Part shown: piece by piece, positions 1 to 8,019 of the stretch
How positions within the stretch are numbered: position 1 is the stretch's first letter
Layout: the number at the start of each line of letters is the position of its first letter
Translations under genes and position numbers: made by a program
DNA from: Geothrix sp. 21YS21S-2
GTDB lineage: Bacteria > Acidobacteriota > Holophagae > Holophagales > Holophagaceae
Direction: 5' to 3'
Assembly: GCF_030846775.1 (NCBI RefSeq)
Contig: NZ_CP132910.1
Span: 2,142,001-2,206,000, forward strand
DNA: 64,000 bases
The notes under the pieces: generated by a model
The model's database searches: none
Told to the model about the DNA's origin: nothing
Seen by the model: the letters and a program-made list of their open reading frames with translations, nothing else

Positions 1-339
1 GTGGTAGGTCTGCCTGGCGAGCCCGGCGCCCTCGCCGGCGCCGCGGTGGTTGGCGGCCAGCACCGCGTGGCCCCGGGCGTGGAGCACGGCGGCGAGGCGG
101 CGCATGTAGTGGCCGTCCACGCTCCCGCCCAGGCCGTGGAAGAGGTGCACCGCCACGCCGGAGGTGCCGTCCAGGGCCCGCAGCGCCAGGGCGTCCCCGT
201 CGCCCAGGTCCAGGCGGAGGCGTTCCCAGGGCAGGTCGGCGGGCGGATTGGGGAGGAACTGGGCGGCGATGGTCTGCAGGTGGGCGCCCCTCGCCCACGG
301 CGGAGGGACGCAGGCCAGCCCGGGCCGCGCACGTTCCAT
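1..339 (-). CDS. YheT-like alpha/beta hydrolase, 3' end outside window
   Basis: The first 113 residues of a minus-strand gene can be read; the rest lies beyond the left edge. Near the N-terminus is a PPxWAxGAHLQTI segment, followed by LFHGLGGS and later NHRGAGEG. This set is typical of the YheT/Yheh branch of alpha/beta hydrolases (COG0429); LFHGLGGS is the oxyanion-hole region. The catalytic serine, Asp and His would be in the missing part, so activity cannot be judged. The ATG shares one base with the TGA of the upstream ubiX, so the two genes are translationally coupled at the end of a four-gene operon. The substrate is unknown; YheT-like enzymes are usually esterases of unclear role. Confidence 0.85.
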   Translation of the reverse strand, partial: MERARPGLACVPPPWARGAHLQTIAAQFLPNPPADLPWERLRLDLGDGDALALRALDGTSGVAVHLFHGLGGSVDGHYMRRLAAVLHARGHAVLAANHRGAGEGAGLARQTYH

Positions 340-914
340 CAGCCGCCCCACCTGCGGGCGTCGGCCTCGGGCAGCCCCAGCTGGTCCAGGACCCGGGTGG
401 CGAAGGCCTGGTACAGGTCGTCGAGCGACTCCGGCTTGTGGTAGAACCCCGGCATGACCGGCATCACCACGGCGCCGGCGTCATGGACGCGCAGCATGTT
501 CTCCAGGTGGATGCGGTTGAGCGGCGTCTCCCGGAGGCACAGCACCACGGGGCGGCGCTCCTTGAGGCACACGTCGGCCGCGCGCGTGACCAGGCCGTCG
601 CTCACCCCCGAGGCGATGCGCCCCAGGGTCCCCGCGCTGCAGGGGACGATGGCCATGCCGTCCTGGCGGTGGCTGCCGCTGGCGATGTCGGCGCCCACGT
701 TGCGCTCGTCCAGGTGGCGCAGCTTGGGGGAGAGCGCCACGACATCCTCCGCGCGCAGCCCGCATTCGTCCAGCAGGCAGCGGCGCCCGGTGGGCGAGAG
801 CAGGAGGGACACCTGCGCCACCCGAGGGTTCGCCGCCAGGCGCCGGGCCACGGCCACGCCGAAGGCCGCGCCGGTGGCGCCGGTGATGGCGAGGATGATG
901 CGCCGATTCTCCAT
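339..914 (-). CDS. ubiX: Flavin prenyltransferase UbiX (first copy)
   Basis: A 191-residue protein, the normal length for UbiX. It starts with the FMN-binding ITGATGAAFG segment (about residues 10-19) and carries PCSAGTLGRIASG in the middle and CLRETPLNRIHLENM near residue 130, the phosphate- and prenyl-binding regions of the family. UbiX joins dimethylallyl phosphate to FMN to make prenylated FMN, the cofactor of UbiD decarboxylases. No ubiD lies beside it: its neighbours are a secreted M14 peptidase (14 bp upstream) and a YheT hydrolase (1 bp overlap). It may therefore serve quinone synthesis elsewhere on the chromosome. It differs clearly from the second UbiX at 18255-18854. Confidence 0.93.
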   Translation of the reverse strand: MENRRIILAITGATGAAFGVAVARRLAANPRVAQVSLLLSPTGRRCLLDECGLRAEDVVALSPKLRHLDERNVGADIASGSHRQDGMAIVPCSAGTLGRIASGVSDGLVTRAADVCLKERRPVVLCLRETPLNRIHLENMLRVHDAGAVVMPVMPGFYHKPESLDDLYQAFATRVLDQLGLPEADARRWGG

Positions 915-928
915 GGCCTACAGGATAC

Positions 929-3517
929 CTAGTCCTCGTCGTCCTGGGGCGCGTAGGCCCCGAAGAACAGCGCGTTGTAGAAGGCACGGGTGGTCAGGGG
1001 CGCGCAGCCGCGGTGCACGGGGTCCCCGGAGAAGAGGATGACCGCGCCCCGGCCCTTGTGCTCCCTCAGCGCGTAGGCGGAGTTGCGCACCTTGGCCTCC
1101 AGCTTCGGGGGCAGGAGGCCTGAGAGGTTCAGGTCGCCCGTGCCGAAGCGCAGGGGGTTCTCCCCGCCGGGGCTCAGCTCCAGCACCGGATCGCTGGAGT
1201 CCAGCACGGCGCCCTCGGCGGCGTTGAGGCCCCAGCCCAGGGGATGGGTTCCGTCGATGTCGGCCTTGAGCATGGCGCCGGGGATGGATTCCTGCAGGCC
1301 CTGGTCCTCGCGCTGGGCCCAGGTCAGGGTGCGCTCGGGCAGGGGCGGGGCGGCGGCCTCGCGCTTGGGATCCTTCTCCTTGAGGCGGGCCTCCTCGTCC
1401 CTGCGGGCCAGGAAGCTCACGCCGGCCTCGCTCACGCCGGAGCGCGCCGCGAAGGCGCTGCCGCCCTGCATGGCCACCAGCACCCCGCCGTCCATGGCGT
1501 AGGCCTTGAGCCGGGCCGCGCCCGCGGGTCCCAGCGCGGCCTGCCACTTGGCGCCCAGGCCGTTGTCGTCGGGGAGGATGAGGTGGCTGTAGCGGCGCAG
1601 GTCGGCCTGGGCCAGCCGGCCCGCGCGCAGCTGGGTGAAGGGGATGCCGGCCTCGAGCAGGGCCTGCATCACGGCGCCCACCGCGGTGGGGTCGGCGGGG
1701 GCGTCCATGACCAGGCCCACCCGGGGCGCCCGCAGCGCCAGGGACTTCACGGAGCCCAGGTCGGGCCCCGAAGCCACCGCGCTGGAATCCACGGCGGTGA
1801 CGACCCCCGGAGCCTGGGCGGCCAGGTCCCTTGCGCGGGCCTCGAGGCGGGCCGCGTCGTTGCGCAGCAGGGTGAAGATGGCGGTGCCCGCGGGGTAGGC
1901 GCGGGAGCCCGCCACGAAGGGCGCGGGGGCGGCGGAGCCCCGGAAGCCGTCCTTCAGGAGGCCTTCCAGGACCCGGTCCCGGCCCTCGGCGCCCGAGGAC
2001 ACCAGGTAGGCGTAGCCCGCCCGGGGCAGCGGCGCGTCGGCGGCGTCCCGCACCGGCTCGGTCCCCACTTTCGGCCGCACCGGGGCGCGCCAGGCGGGCA
2101 CGTTGAAGGCCAGGGGAAGGCTCCAGGCCGTGGCGTCGTAGCTGGGCTTCGGGCCGAAGGCGGCCCGGCGCTCCAGGAGGGCCTCGGCGAGACCGCCCCG
2201 GGGCTGGTCCAGGGGCACCAGGTAGCTGCCCTGGGGAATCTGGGCCGGGACGGCTCCGGGCAGGACGGCCTCGAGACCCGCCGACGGCACCGCCCCGGTG
2301 GTGCGGACCACCTCGATGCCGTTGCGCTGCAGGAGGCGCACCAGGGCCAGGGTGCGCCCGGGATCGGCGCCGGGGCCCAGGAGGAAGGCGCCCTGGGCGC
2401 GCAGGCGCTCGCGGCGCATGCGGTGGTAATCCAGGAGCAGCTCCTCGCGCCGGGCGGCGGCCACCGCCACGGTGGCGAGGCTGGCCGTGACGTGCCGGCG
2501 CACGCGGGCCTCCAGGGTCAGGAGGTCCCCGTCCTTGCGCAGGTAGGCCAGGCCTCCAGGGCTGGGGCACTCGTAGGTCATGCCCACGGCCCCCTGGAAG
2601 CAGCCCCAGGAGTCGCCGTAGCCGGGGTAGAAGAGGTCGAAGATCTCCCGGGTGAAGTAGGCGAAGCCCTGGGCGTCGAAGGCCTTGCCGAGGGCCTCGC
2701 CGAAGGTCTTCTGCCACCCGCCGCCGAAGGGCGCGGGCAGCGCCTGGTGCACCGGCGCCATGCCGGGCGGGAAGAAGTAGTTGCCTTCGGGTTTCATCTC
2801 GTGGTGGTCCGCCAGCACCTGCGGGTTCCAGGACAGGAAGAGGGCGGTCTTGGCGCGGCTCTCCCCCTGGGTCTGCCAGACCCAGTCGCGGTTGAGGTCG
2901 AAGAGGCGGTGGTTGAAGCGGCCGGTGGGCCACCGGGCCTGGTTCTGGGCGTCCTGGGGATCGGAAGGGTTCTCCCCCTCGGTCACCTCGGCCACGGCCT
3001 GGAGGTGCCGGGCCCGGCCGTCGGGATTCTGCGTCACGTCCAGGAGGAGCACGGTCCGGCCGAGCTGCCCGAGCACCTCGGGATCCTGGCAGGCCGCGAA
3101 GTGGTAGGCCACAGCCAGCGCGGCCTCGGTGCCCGCGGGCTCGGCGCCGTGGATGGAGTAGCCCAGCCACACGAAGGCCGGGTTCCGCGCCGCCAGGGCC
3201 CTGCCCTCGGCCTCGGAGAGGGTCCGCGGGTCCGCCAGGCGCGCGTTGTCGGCCTTCAGGGCGTCGAGCCTGGCGAGGTTCTCCGGGCTGGAGATGGCCA
3301 GCAGCACCTGGGGCCTGCCCTCTTCGGTGACGTTGTAGGTGTAGACGCGAACCCGGTCCTTCGCCGAGGCGATGCCCGCCAGGGCCGCGGCCAGGGCCGC
3401 GTCCGGCGTGTAGGCGCGGCCCACCGCGGGCCGGGGCACTTCGGGCCGGTATGTCCTGCCCGGGTACGTGATCTGGGCCGCCAGCGGCAGGGCGACGAGG
3501 GCGGGCAGGATGCGCAT
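929..3517 (-). CDS. Secreted M14-family zinc carboxypeptidase
   Basis: An 862-residue protein. The start is the ATG that begins MRILPALVALPLAAQ, a signal peptide of about 15 residues; an upstream extension in frame runs through the permease gene and is not used. The peptidase domain shows the zinc-binding HGAE (His123, Glu126), NPDGR near 164-168, NHRLFDLNRDW near 202-212 and ADHHEM near 237-241, which supplies the third ligand. The C-terminal half (about 480-862) lacks an obvious catalytic motif and resembles the beta-rich or GATase-like tails of large secreted M14 peptidases. It lies 11 bp downstream of the YfcC-type transporter. A plausible link is extracellular peptide breakdown followed by uptake of products; that link is inferred. 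Confidence 0.88.
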   Translation of the reverse strand: MRILPALVALPLAAQITYPGRTYRPEVPRPAVGRAYTPDAALAAALAGIASAKDRVRVYTYNVTEEGRPQVLLAISSPENLARLDALKADNARLADPRTLSEAEGRALAARNPAFVWLGYSIHGAEPAGTEAALAVAYHFAACQDPEVLGQLGRTVLLLDVTQNPDGRARHLQAVAEVTEGENPSDPQDAQNQARWPTGRFNHRLFDLNRDWVWQTQGESRAKTALFLSWNPQVLADHHEMKPEGNYFFPPGMAPVHQALPAPFGGGWQKTFGEALGKAFDAQGFAYFTREIFDLFYPGYGDSWGCFQGAVGMTYECPSPGGLAYLRKDGDLLTLEARVRRHVTASLATVAVAAARREELLLDYHRMRRERLRAQGAFLLGPGADPGRTLALVRLLQRNGIEVVRTTGAVPSAGLEAVLPGAVPAQIPQGSYLVPLDQPRGGLAEALLERRAAFGPKPSYDATAWSLPLAFNVPAWRAPVRPKVGTEPVRDAADAPLPRAGYAYLVSSGAEGRDRVLEGLLKDGFRGSAAPAPFVAGSRAYPAGTAIFTLLRNDAARLEARARDLAAQAPGVVTAVDSSAVASGPDLGSVKSLALRAPRVGLVMDAPADPTAVGAVMQALLEAGIPFTQLRAGRLAQADLRRYSHLILPDDNGLGAKWQAALGPAGAARLKAYAMDGGVLVAMQGGSAFAARSGVSEAGVSFLARRDEEARLKEKDPKREAAAPPLPERTLTWAQREDQGLQESIPGAMLKADIDGTHPLGWGLNAAEGAVLDSSDPVLELSPGGENPLRFGTGDLNLSGLLPPKLEAKVRNSAYALREHKGRGAVILFSGDPVHRGCAPLTTRAFYNALFFGAYAPQDDED

Positions 3518-3528
3518 GGGGCGGCTCT

Positions 3529-4947
3529 TCAGAAGGGGCCCCAGTGGAACAGGACCGGCGGGATCAGCAGGAGGAAACCCATCACCATGACGATTCCCAG
3601 GAGCGGGAGGAACCAGCCCGCCCACTTCTCCCAGGGTATCTTGGCCGCGCCCAGGACGCCCATGGTCACTGCCGAGGTGGGCAGGATGGGGTTCACGAAC
3701 TCGCACAGCTGGAAGGCGTACACCGCCGTCTGGCGCGTGATCCCCACCAGGTCGGCCAGGGGGGCCATGATGGGCATGGTCAGCGCGGCCTGGGCCGTGC
3801 CGGAGTGGATGAAGAAGTTGATCACGGCCTGGATGAGGAACATGGTCTGGGGGATGACGGGCCGGGGCAGCACGGACATGAGGTTCTTGCTGTGGAAGAG
3901 CATGGTGTCCAGGATCCGCGCGTCCTGGGCGATGACCAGGAGGGCCCGGGCGCAGGCCACGATGAACACCACGCCCACCATGTCCCTGGCGCCGGCGACG
4001 AAGGACTGCGCGATGCGGGACCCGCCCATGCCCGAGGCCAGGCCCAGGACGATGCCCATGCCCAGGAACATGGCGGCCATGGCGTCCATGTCCCAGTTCC
4101 TGGCCATGATGCCGTAGACCAGGAGCACCAGAGCGGCCGCGAAGATCCCCAGCACCAGGAGGTGGCGGACGGTCCAGGGCTCCTCGGCCTCGGGATTGCG
4201 GTCCACGGGCCCCCGGGCCAGGTCCAGTTCGTACACGGGGCTCTTGGCAGGGTCCTTCTTGATCCTGCGGGCGTAGAGCATGACGTAGGCGGTGACCACG
4301 GCGGTGCCGACGAACCAGCTGAACACGCGGTAGCCCAGGCCGGAATTCACCGGCAGCCCCGCGAGCTTCTGGGCCACGCCCACGGTGAAGGGGTTGAAGA
4401 AGGCCGCGGCGAACCCGGCCGCCGCGCCCAGGAAGGGGATGCAGATGCCCACGATGGAGTCGTAGCCCAGGCTCCGGGCCAGGGGGATGAAGATGATGAC
4501 GAAGGGGATCAGCTCCTCCGCCATGCCGAAGATGCTCCCGGCCAGGGAGAAGACCACCATGAGCACGGGGATCAGCAGGAACTCCAGGGTGGGCCGGGCC
4601 GCGATGGCCTTGGTGAGCTTCTTGATGCCGAACTCCACCGCGCCGGTGTCGTTGAGGACGTTGAAGGCCCCGCCGATCACCAGCAGGAAGGCGATGAGCA
4701 GCCCCCCGTCCAGGAACCCCCGGATGGGCGCCAGGAGGAGCATGGAGGCGCTCACGTAGATCTTGGGCACCAGCACGTGGTAGGTGGCGGGGTCGGGCAC
4801 CATGCGCCCGTTCACGGCGACGCGGGTGAACTCCCCGGAAGGGATCAGCCAGGAAAGCACCAGGACCAGCAGCACCAAGGTTTCCACCACCACGAGGGTG
4901 TGGGGCATCTTCATCTTCTTCAGCGACTGCACCAGTCCGCCCTGCAT
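3529..4947 (-). CDS. YfcC/DcuC-superfamily membrane transporter
   Basis: A 472-residue polytopic membrane protein with about twelve hydrophobic segments, starting MQGGLVQSLKKMKMPHT and preceded by a good GGAGG five bases from the ATG. Marks of the YfcC family (Pfam DcuC, ion transporter superfamily) include the N-terminal LIPSGEFTR segment, GSIFGMAEELIPF near residue 140, the FFNPFTVGVAQ re-entrant-like segment near 190 and the C-terminal INFFIHSGTAQAALTMPIMAPLAD. Relatives move C4-dicarboxylates, short peptides or basic amino acids. As the first gene of an operon with a secreted carboxypeptidase, uptake of amino acids or peptides is the likeliest role, but the substrate cannot be read from sequence. 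Confidence 0.87.
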   Translation of the reverse strand: MQGGLVQSLKKMKMPHTLVVVETLVLLVLVLSWLIPSGEFTRVAVNGRMVPDPATYHVLVPKIYVSASMLLLAPIRGFLDGGLLIAFLLVIGGAFNVLNDTGAVEFGIKKLTKAIAARPTLEFLLIPVLMVVFSLAGSIFGMAEELIPFVIIFIPLARSLGYDSIVGICIPFLGAAAGFAAAFFNPFTVGVAQKLAGLPVNSGLGYRVFSWFVGTAVVTAYVMLYARRIKKDPAKSPVYELDLARGPVDRNPEAEEPWTVRHLLVLGIFAAALVLLVYGIMARNWDMDAMAAMFLGMGIVLGLASGMGGSRIAQSFVAGARDMVGVVFIVACARALLVIAQDARILDTMLFHSKNLMSVLPRPVIPQTMFLIQAVINFFIHSGTAQAALTMPIMAPLADLVGITRQTAVYAFQLCEFVNPILPTSAVTMGVLGAAKIPWEKWAGWFLPLLGIVMVMGFLLLIPPVLFHWGPF

Positions 4948-4982
4948 GGGACCTCCGAACCAACCCGATTTGAAATTCTTTC

Positions 4983-5127
4983 CTCAGCGCCTCAGCGAAC
5001 CCTCAGCGCCTCTGCGTTTATTTTTTTCAAGACCCTGCCTGCCCGCCAGTCCATTGCCCAATCGCCCAAGCTCAACCAAGAAAAGAATTAAACGCAGAAG
5101 CGCAGAGGTTTCGCTGAGACGCAGAGG
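4983..5127. repeat. Imperfect inverted repeat built of phased 9-base modules
   Basis: Two 38-base arms (4983-5020 and 5090-5127) are reverse complements at 33 of 38 positions, separated by about 70 bases. Each arm repeats a short cadence of the form GCnGAGGCGC or GTTCGCTGAG. The same design appears at 24831-24926 with different third bases. It lies in the 392-base gap between the YfcC-type transporter and the cytochrome gene. The rest of that gap is AT-rich around 5150-5200 and holds the palindrome at 5246-5257. Confidence 0.7.
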
Positions 5128-5245
5128 GGAATGACCTCCATTTTGAATGATGGAAGTTTTTTTTCATTAACTATTTTTTATGAATATTTTTATTTTAAGA
5201 GGATCTCCTCCGGAATCCCCCGGGGATTGGCACCGATCTTGATAA

Positions 5246-5257
5246 CCTGATATCAGG
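5246..5257. promoter_or_regulatory. 12-base perfect palindrome upstream of cytochrome gene
   Basis: CCTGATATCAGG is a perfect palindrome 82 bases before the cytochrome start codon, just after an AT-rich stretch (5150-5205) of the kind that often precedes promoters. A TTGAT half-site lies next to it at about 5239. A regulator dimer could bind here; no particular protein is indicated. Confidence 0.3.
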
Positions 5258-5339
5258 ATGCACACCTCTCGATTGCATCTATCCTGGTTCATCCGGTCCA
5301 CCCACCCGCACCCGGGTCGGCTTTCCCAACGGAGGCAAC

Positions 5340-5594
5340 ATGCGTAAATCCACCCTCTTCCTCGCCGCCGCAGTCCTCGCCCTGGCGATCCCCGCCCAGG
5401 CCAAGATGCCCTTCGTGGCCGCCGCCAAGGCCGCCGGCATCGACTCCGTCAAGAACTGCGCCTCCTGCCATGTCGGCGCCCCCAAGAAGGGTGGCGACCT
5501 GAACGAGATGGGCAAGTGGCTCATGACCCAGAAGGCCGCCAAGAAGGCCGCCGAAGTGGACGTCAAGTGGCTCAAGGATTACAAGGCCAAGTGA
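5340..5594 (+). CDS. Small secreted monohaem c-type cytochrome
   Basis: An 84-residue protein with a classical signal peptide (residues 1-21, ending AQA), so the mature protein is about 63 residues. One haem-binding motif, CASCH, lies near residues 40-44. A lysine-rich C-terminus with KWLKDYKAK follows, and the protein is very basic. The start has a strong GGAGG seven bases upstream. It stands alone and is followed by a terminator. It should carry electrons in the periplasm. The axial sixth ligand is not obvious: Met49 and later methionines are candidates. Comparable tiny, lysine-rich monohaem proteins are common in metal-reducing bacteria; that role is inference. Confidence 0.85.
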   Translation: MRKSTLFLAAAVLALAIPAQAKMPFVAAAKAAGIDSVKNCASCHVGAPKKGGDLNEMGKWLMTQKAAKKAAEVDVKWLKDYKAK

Positions 5595-5613
5595 TCAACT
5601 CACAAGCCTGACG

Positions 5614-5639
5614 AGCGGCCCGCTGCGAAGCGGGCCGCT
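5614..5639. terminator. Hairpin between convergent cytochrome and murC genes
   Basis: An 11-bp perfect stem (AGCGGCCCGCT at 5614-5624 pairing with 5629-5639) with a GCGA tetraloop. It lies between the stop codons of two convergent genes (5594 and 5646) and can serve both. There is no long T-run on either side. Confidence 0.75.
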
Positions 5640-5645
5640 GCCGTT

Positions 5646-7013
5646 TCAGGGCAGGGCCAGGAAGGAGGGACCGGCGGTGGTGATGGTGCCGGCGCCCATG
5701 GTGATGACCAGGTCGCCCGCTTCCGTGAGTCCGTCCAGGACCTTGGCCAGGTCGTCCACCCGGGGCACGTAGCTGGCGTCCCGCTGGCCGTGGGCCAGGA
5801 TGGCGTCCACGACCGAGCGGCCCGTGAGCCCGGGGATCGGCGGCTCGCTGGCGGCGTAGATGTCGGTGACCAGCACCACGTCCGCGTCGAAGAAGGCCCG
5901 GCCGAACTCCTCCAGGAGGGCCTGGGTGCGGGAATAGCGGTGGGGCTGGAAGGCCACCACGATGCGCTTGTCGGGGAAGCCCTTGCGGGCGGCGGCCAGG
6001 GTCGCGGCGATCTCGGTGGGGTGGTGGCCGTAGTCGTCGATGACCGTGACCCCCTTGCGCTCGCCCTTCTTCTGGAAGCGCCGGTCGGCGCCGGTGAAGC
6101 TGGCGAGGCTGGCGCGGATGACGTCCCGCTCCACGCCGAGTTCCAGGGCCACGCCGATGGTGGCCAGGGCGTTGAGGACCATGTGGTGGCCGGGGACCCC
6201 GATGGAGAACTCCCCGAGATCCTCCCCGAAGGCCCGCACCCGGAAGAGGGCGCGCCAGCCCTCCATGCGGATGTCCAGGGCGCGGATGTCCACCTGGGGG
6301 TTGGTGCCGTAGGTGCGCACCTGGCGCTTGAGGCGGGGCCGCAGCATGGCCACGTTGGGGTCGTCCATGCACACGAAGACCGAGCCGTAGAAGGGCACCT
6401 TGTTCCCGAACTGGGAGAAGGCGTCCATGATCTCGGCCAGGTCCCTGTAGTGGTCCAGGTGCTCCCGGTCCACGTTGGTGATGACGCCGATGGTGGGGGA
6501 CAGGAGCAGGAAGCTGCCGTCGGACTCGTCGGCCTCGGCCACCAGGAAGGGGCCCTTGCCCAGCTTGGCGTTGCTGCCGATGGCGCCCAGCTTGCCGCCG
6601 ATGACGATGGTGGGGTCGATGCCGCCCTGGCTGAGCACCTGGGCCACCATGCTGGTGGTGGTGGTCTTGCCGTGGGAGCCGGCGATGGCGATGCCGTACT
6701 TCATGCGCATGAGCTCGGCGAGCATCTCGCCCCGGGGGATCACGGGGATCTTGGCGGCCCGGGCGGCCACCACCTCGGGGTTGTCGCCCTTCACGGCGCT
6801 GGAAATCACCACAACCTGGGCGCCCTCGATGCATTTCGCATCATGCCCGACGGCCACCTGGACCCCCAGGCCGGAAAGGCGCTGGGTGACCGCGCTCTCC
6901 TTGAGGTCCGAACCGCTCACCTGGTAGCCCAGGTTCACGAGCACCTCGGCGATGCCCGACATCCCGATGCCGCCGATGCCCACGAAATGGATATGCTGGA
7001 TTTTCCCGAACAC
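5646..7013 (-). CDS. murC: UDP-N-acetylmuramate--L-alanine ligase
   Basis: A 455-residue Mur ligase that adds L-alanine to UDP-MurNAc in the cytoplasm, the first amino-acid step of peptidoglycan synthesis. The N-terminal UDP-binding loop GIGGIGMSG (residues 12-20) and the ATP-binding GSHGKTTTT (112-120) are intact. Further on are DEHLDHY-like and DDYGHHPTEI segments, both MurC signatures. The start codon is GTG with a GGAG just upstream. Here murC is a single gene and not part of a dcw cluster, since the next gene upstream (7140) is divergent. The length matches the family. Confidence 0.97.
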   Translation of the reverse strand: MFGKIQHIHFVGIGGIGMSGIAEVLVNLGYQVSGSDLKESAVTQRLSGLGVQVAVGHDAKCIEGAQVVVISSAVKGDNPEVVAARAAKIPVIPRGEMLAELMRMKYGIAIAGSHGKTTTTSMVAQVLSQGGIDPTIVIGGKLGAIGSNAKLGKGPFLVAEADESDGSFLLLSPTIGVITNVDREHLDHYRDLAEIMDAFSQFGNKVPFYGSVFVCMDDPNVAMLRPRLKRQVRTYGTNPQVDIRALDIRMEGWRALFRVRAFGEDLGEFSIGVPGHHMVLNALATIGVALELGVERDVIRASLASFTGADRRFQKKGERKGVTVIDDYGHHPTEIAATLAAARKGFPDKRIVVAFQPHRYSRTQALLEEFGRAFFDADVVLVTDIYAASEPPIPGLTGRSVVDAILAHGQRDASYVPRVDDLAKVLDGLTEAGDLVITMGAGTITTAGPSFLALP

Positions 7014-7139
7014 CTTCGACTCCCTGCAGATATATTCCAGGATACCTTCAAGGGGCGTAAACCAAGGCCCCCAACCGAGGATCTTTTACCCCGGAACCGC
7101 TCGATGGCGACATCCGATTCCCCATCCAGGGAGCAACCC

Positions 7140-8006
7140 ATGCGAACCGCAGCCCGCCCCGCACTTGCCGTTCTCGCCCTGGCCCTGGCCGGAAGCGCCC
7201 TCCTGGCCCAGAAATCCGGCCCAGCCACGGAAAGGCGCACCATGGAGCCCCGGTCCATGCCCAGCCCGCCCCCGGCCCCGGCCCCGCCCGCGTCCCAGGA
7301 CACCCGGACCTTCACGCCCGGCGCGCAGCGCGGGGAGGGCGGAGCCCACCGGGGATCCCACCCCGGCGTGCAGCACACCGTTCCCCGCGGCATGGTCCGC
7401 GTCGACCGCCCCAGGACCTTGCCCCCCCCGTCGTCGTCCCAGGTCCTGATCCCCCGGGCCACCCCCAGGGTCAGGCTGTGGCCGGAGACCTCGTACTGGC
7501 AGACCCGGGACATCATGGGAGAGATCCAGCACATGGCCCGCAGGGGCTTCATCCCCGTGACCGCCGGGGGCGAAGCGGAGGAGATCGTCGGGTCGTCCTA
7601 CTTCCCGGCCGGCTGGAGGGCCTACGCCTTCGTGGTCCCCGGCAAGCAGAAGCTCCACGTGCGGCTCCACCACTCCAACGAAGGCTGGTTCCGCCTGGCC
7701 ATGGTGGACCGGTGGGGCCAGCTGCGCGAAGGCATGCTCCAGAACCTGATCCCCACGGGCAACCCCGAGGTCTCCTACACCAACCCGGTGGACCTGGCCA
7801 ACACCGTCTACGTCATCGTGGACGACCCGGGCTGGATGGCCACGAAGGAGAACCCCTTCACCCTCAAGGTGGACCGCAGCTGGGATCCCAAGGCGACTCC
7901 GGCGCCCGCGCTGCCGGCGGTCATGGGCATCTGGGCCCAGGCCAAGCTCGAGGTGAAGGAGCCGACCCCCGCGGACACCGAAGCGGCCAAGGCCCCCGCC
8001 CCATGA
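7140..8006 (+). CDS. Secreted proline-rich protein of unknown function
   Basis: A 288-residue protein that I do not recognise. It has a signal peptide (residues 1-23, ending LLAQ), then a low-complexity stretch rich in Pro, Arg and Ser (about 25-115), then a folded domain (about 118-260) with many Trp, Tyr and Val residues and a beta-rich pattern. That domain includes SYFPAGWRAYAFVVPG and VYVIVDDPGW. A second Pro/Ala/Lys-rich tail ends the protein. It begins with ATG after GGGAGCAACCC and is followed after 13 bases by a CocE-type hydrolase, so the two are probably co-transcribed. A periplasmic or surface structural role is possible, but nothing fixes the function. Confidence 0.7.
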   Translation: MRTAARPALAVLALALAGSALLAQKSGPATERRTMEPRSMPSPPPAPAPPASQDTRTFTPGAQRGEGGAHRGSHPGVQHTVPRGMVRVDRPRTLPPPSSSQVLIPRATPRVRLWPETSYWQTRDIMGEIQHMARRGFIPVTAGGEAEEIVGSSYFPAGWRAYAFVVPGKQKLHVRLHHSNEGWFRLAMVDRWGQLREGMLQNLIPTGNPEVSYTNPVDLANTVYVIVDDPGWMATKENPFTLKVDRSWDPKATPAPALPAVMGIWAQAKLEVKEPTPADTEAAKAPAP

Positions 8007-8019
8007 CGGCGGGCAGGGC

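Noticed and set aside
339-914. First UbiX as part of the aromatic acid regulon
   Set aside because: It is over 8 kb away in another operon, with a peptidase and a YheT hydrolase; nothing links it to the LysR region.
1244-4117. A very long open frame on the + strand opposite the M14 peptidase and permease genes
   Set aside because: It is a mirror of real minus-strand genes produced by high GC at third codon positions; the composition (Gly, Ala, His, Gln, Val) matches no family. Similar mirrors occur opposite murC, bsdC, mltG, tlyA and the lipoprotein gene.
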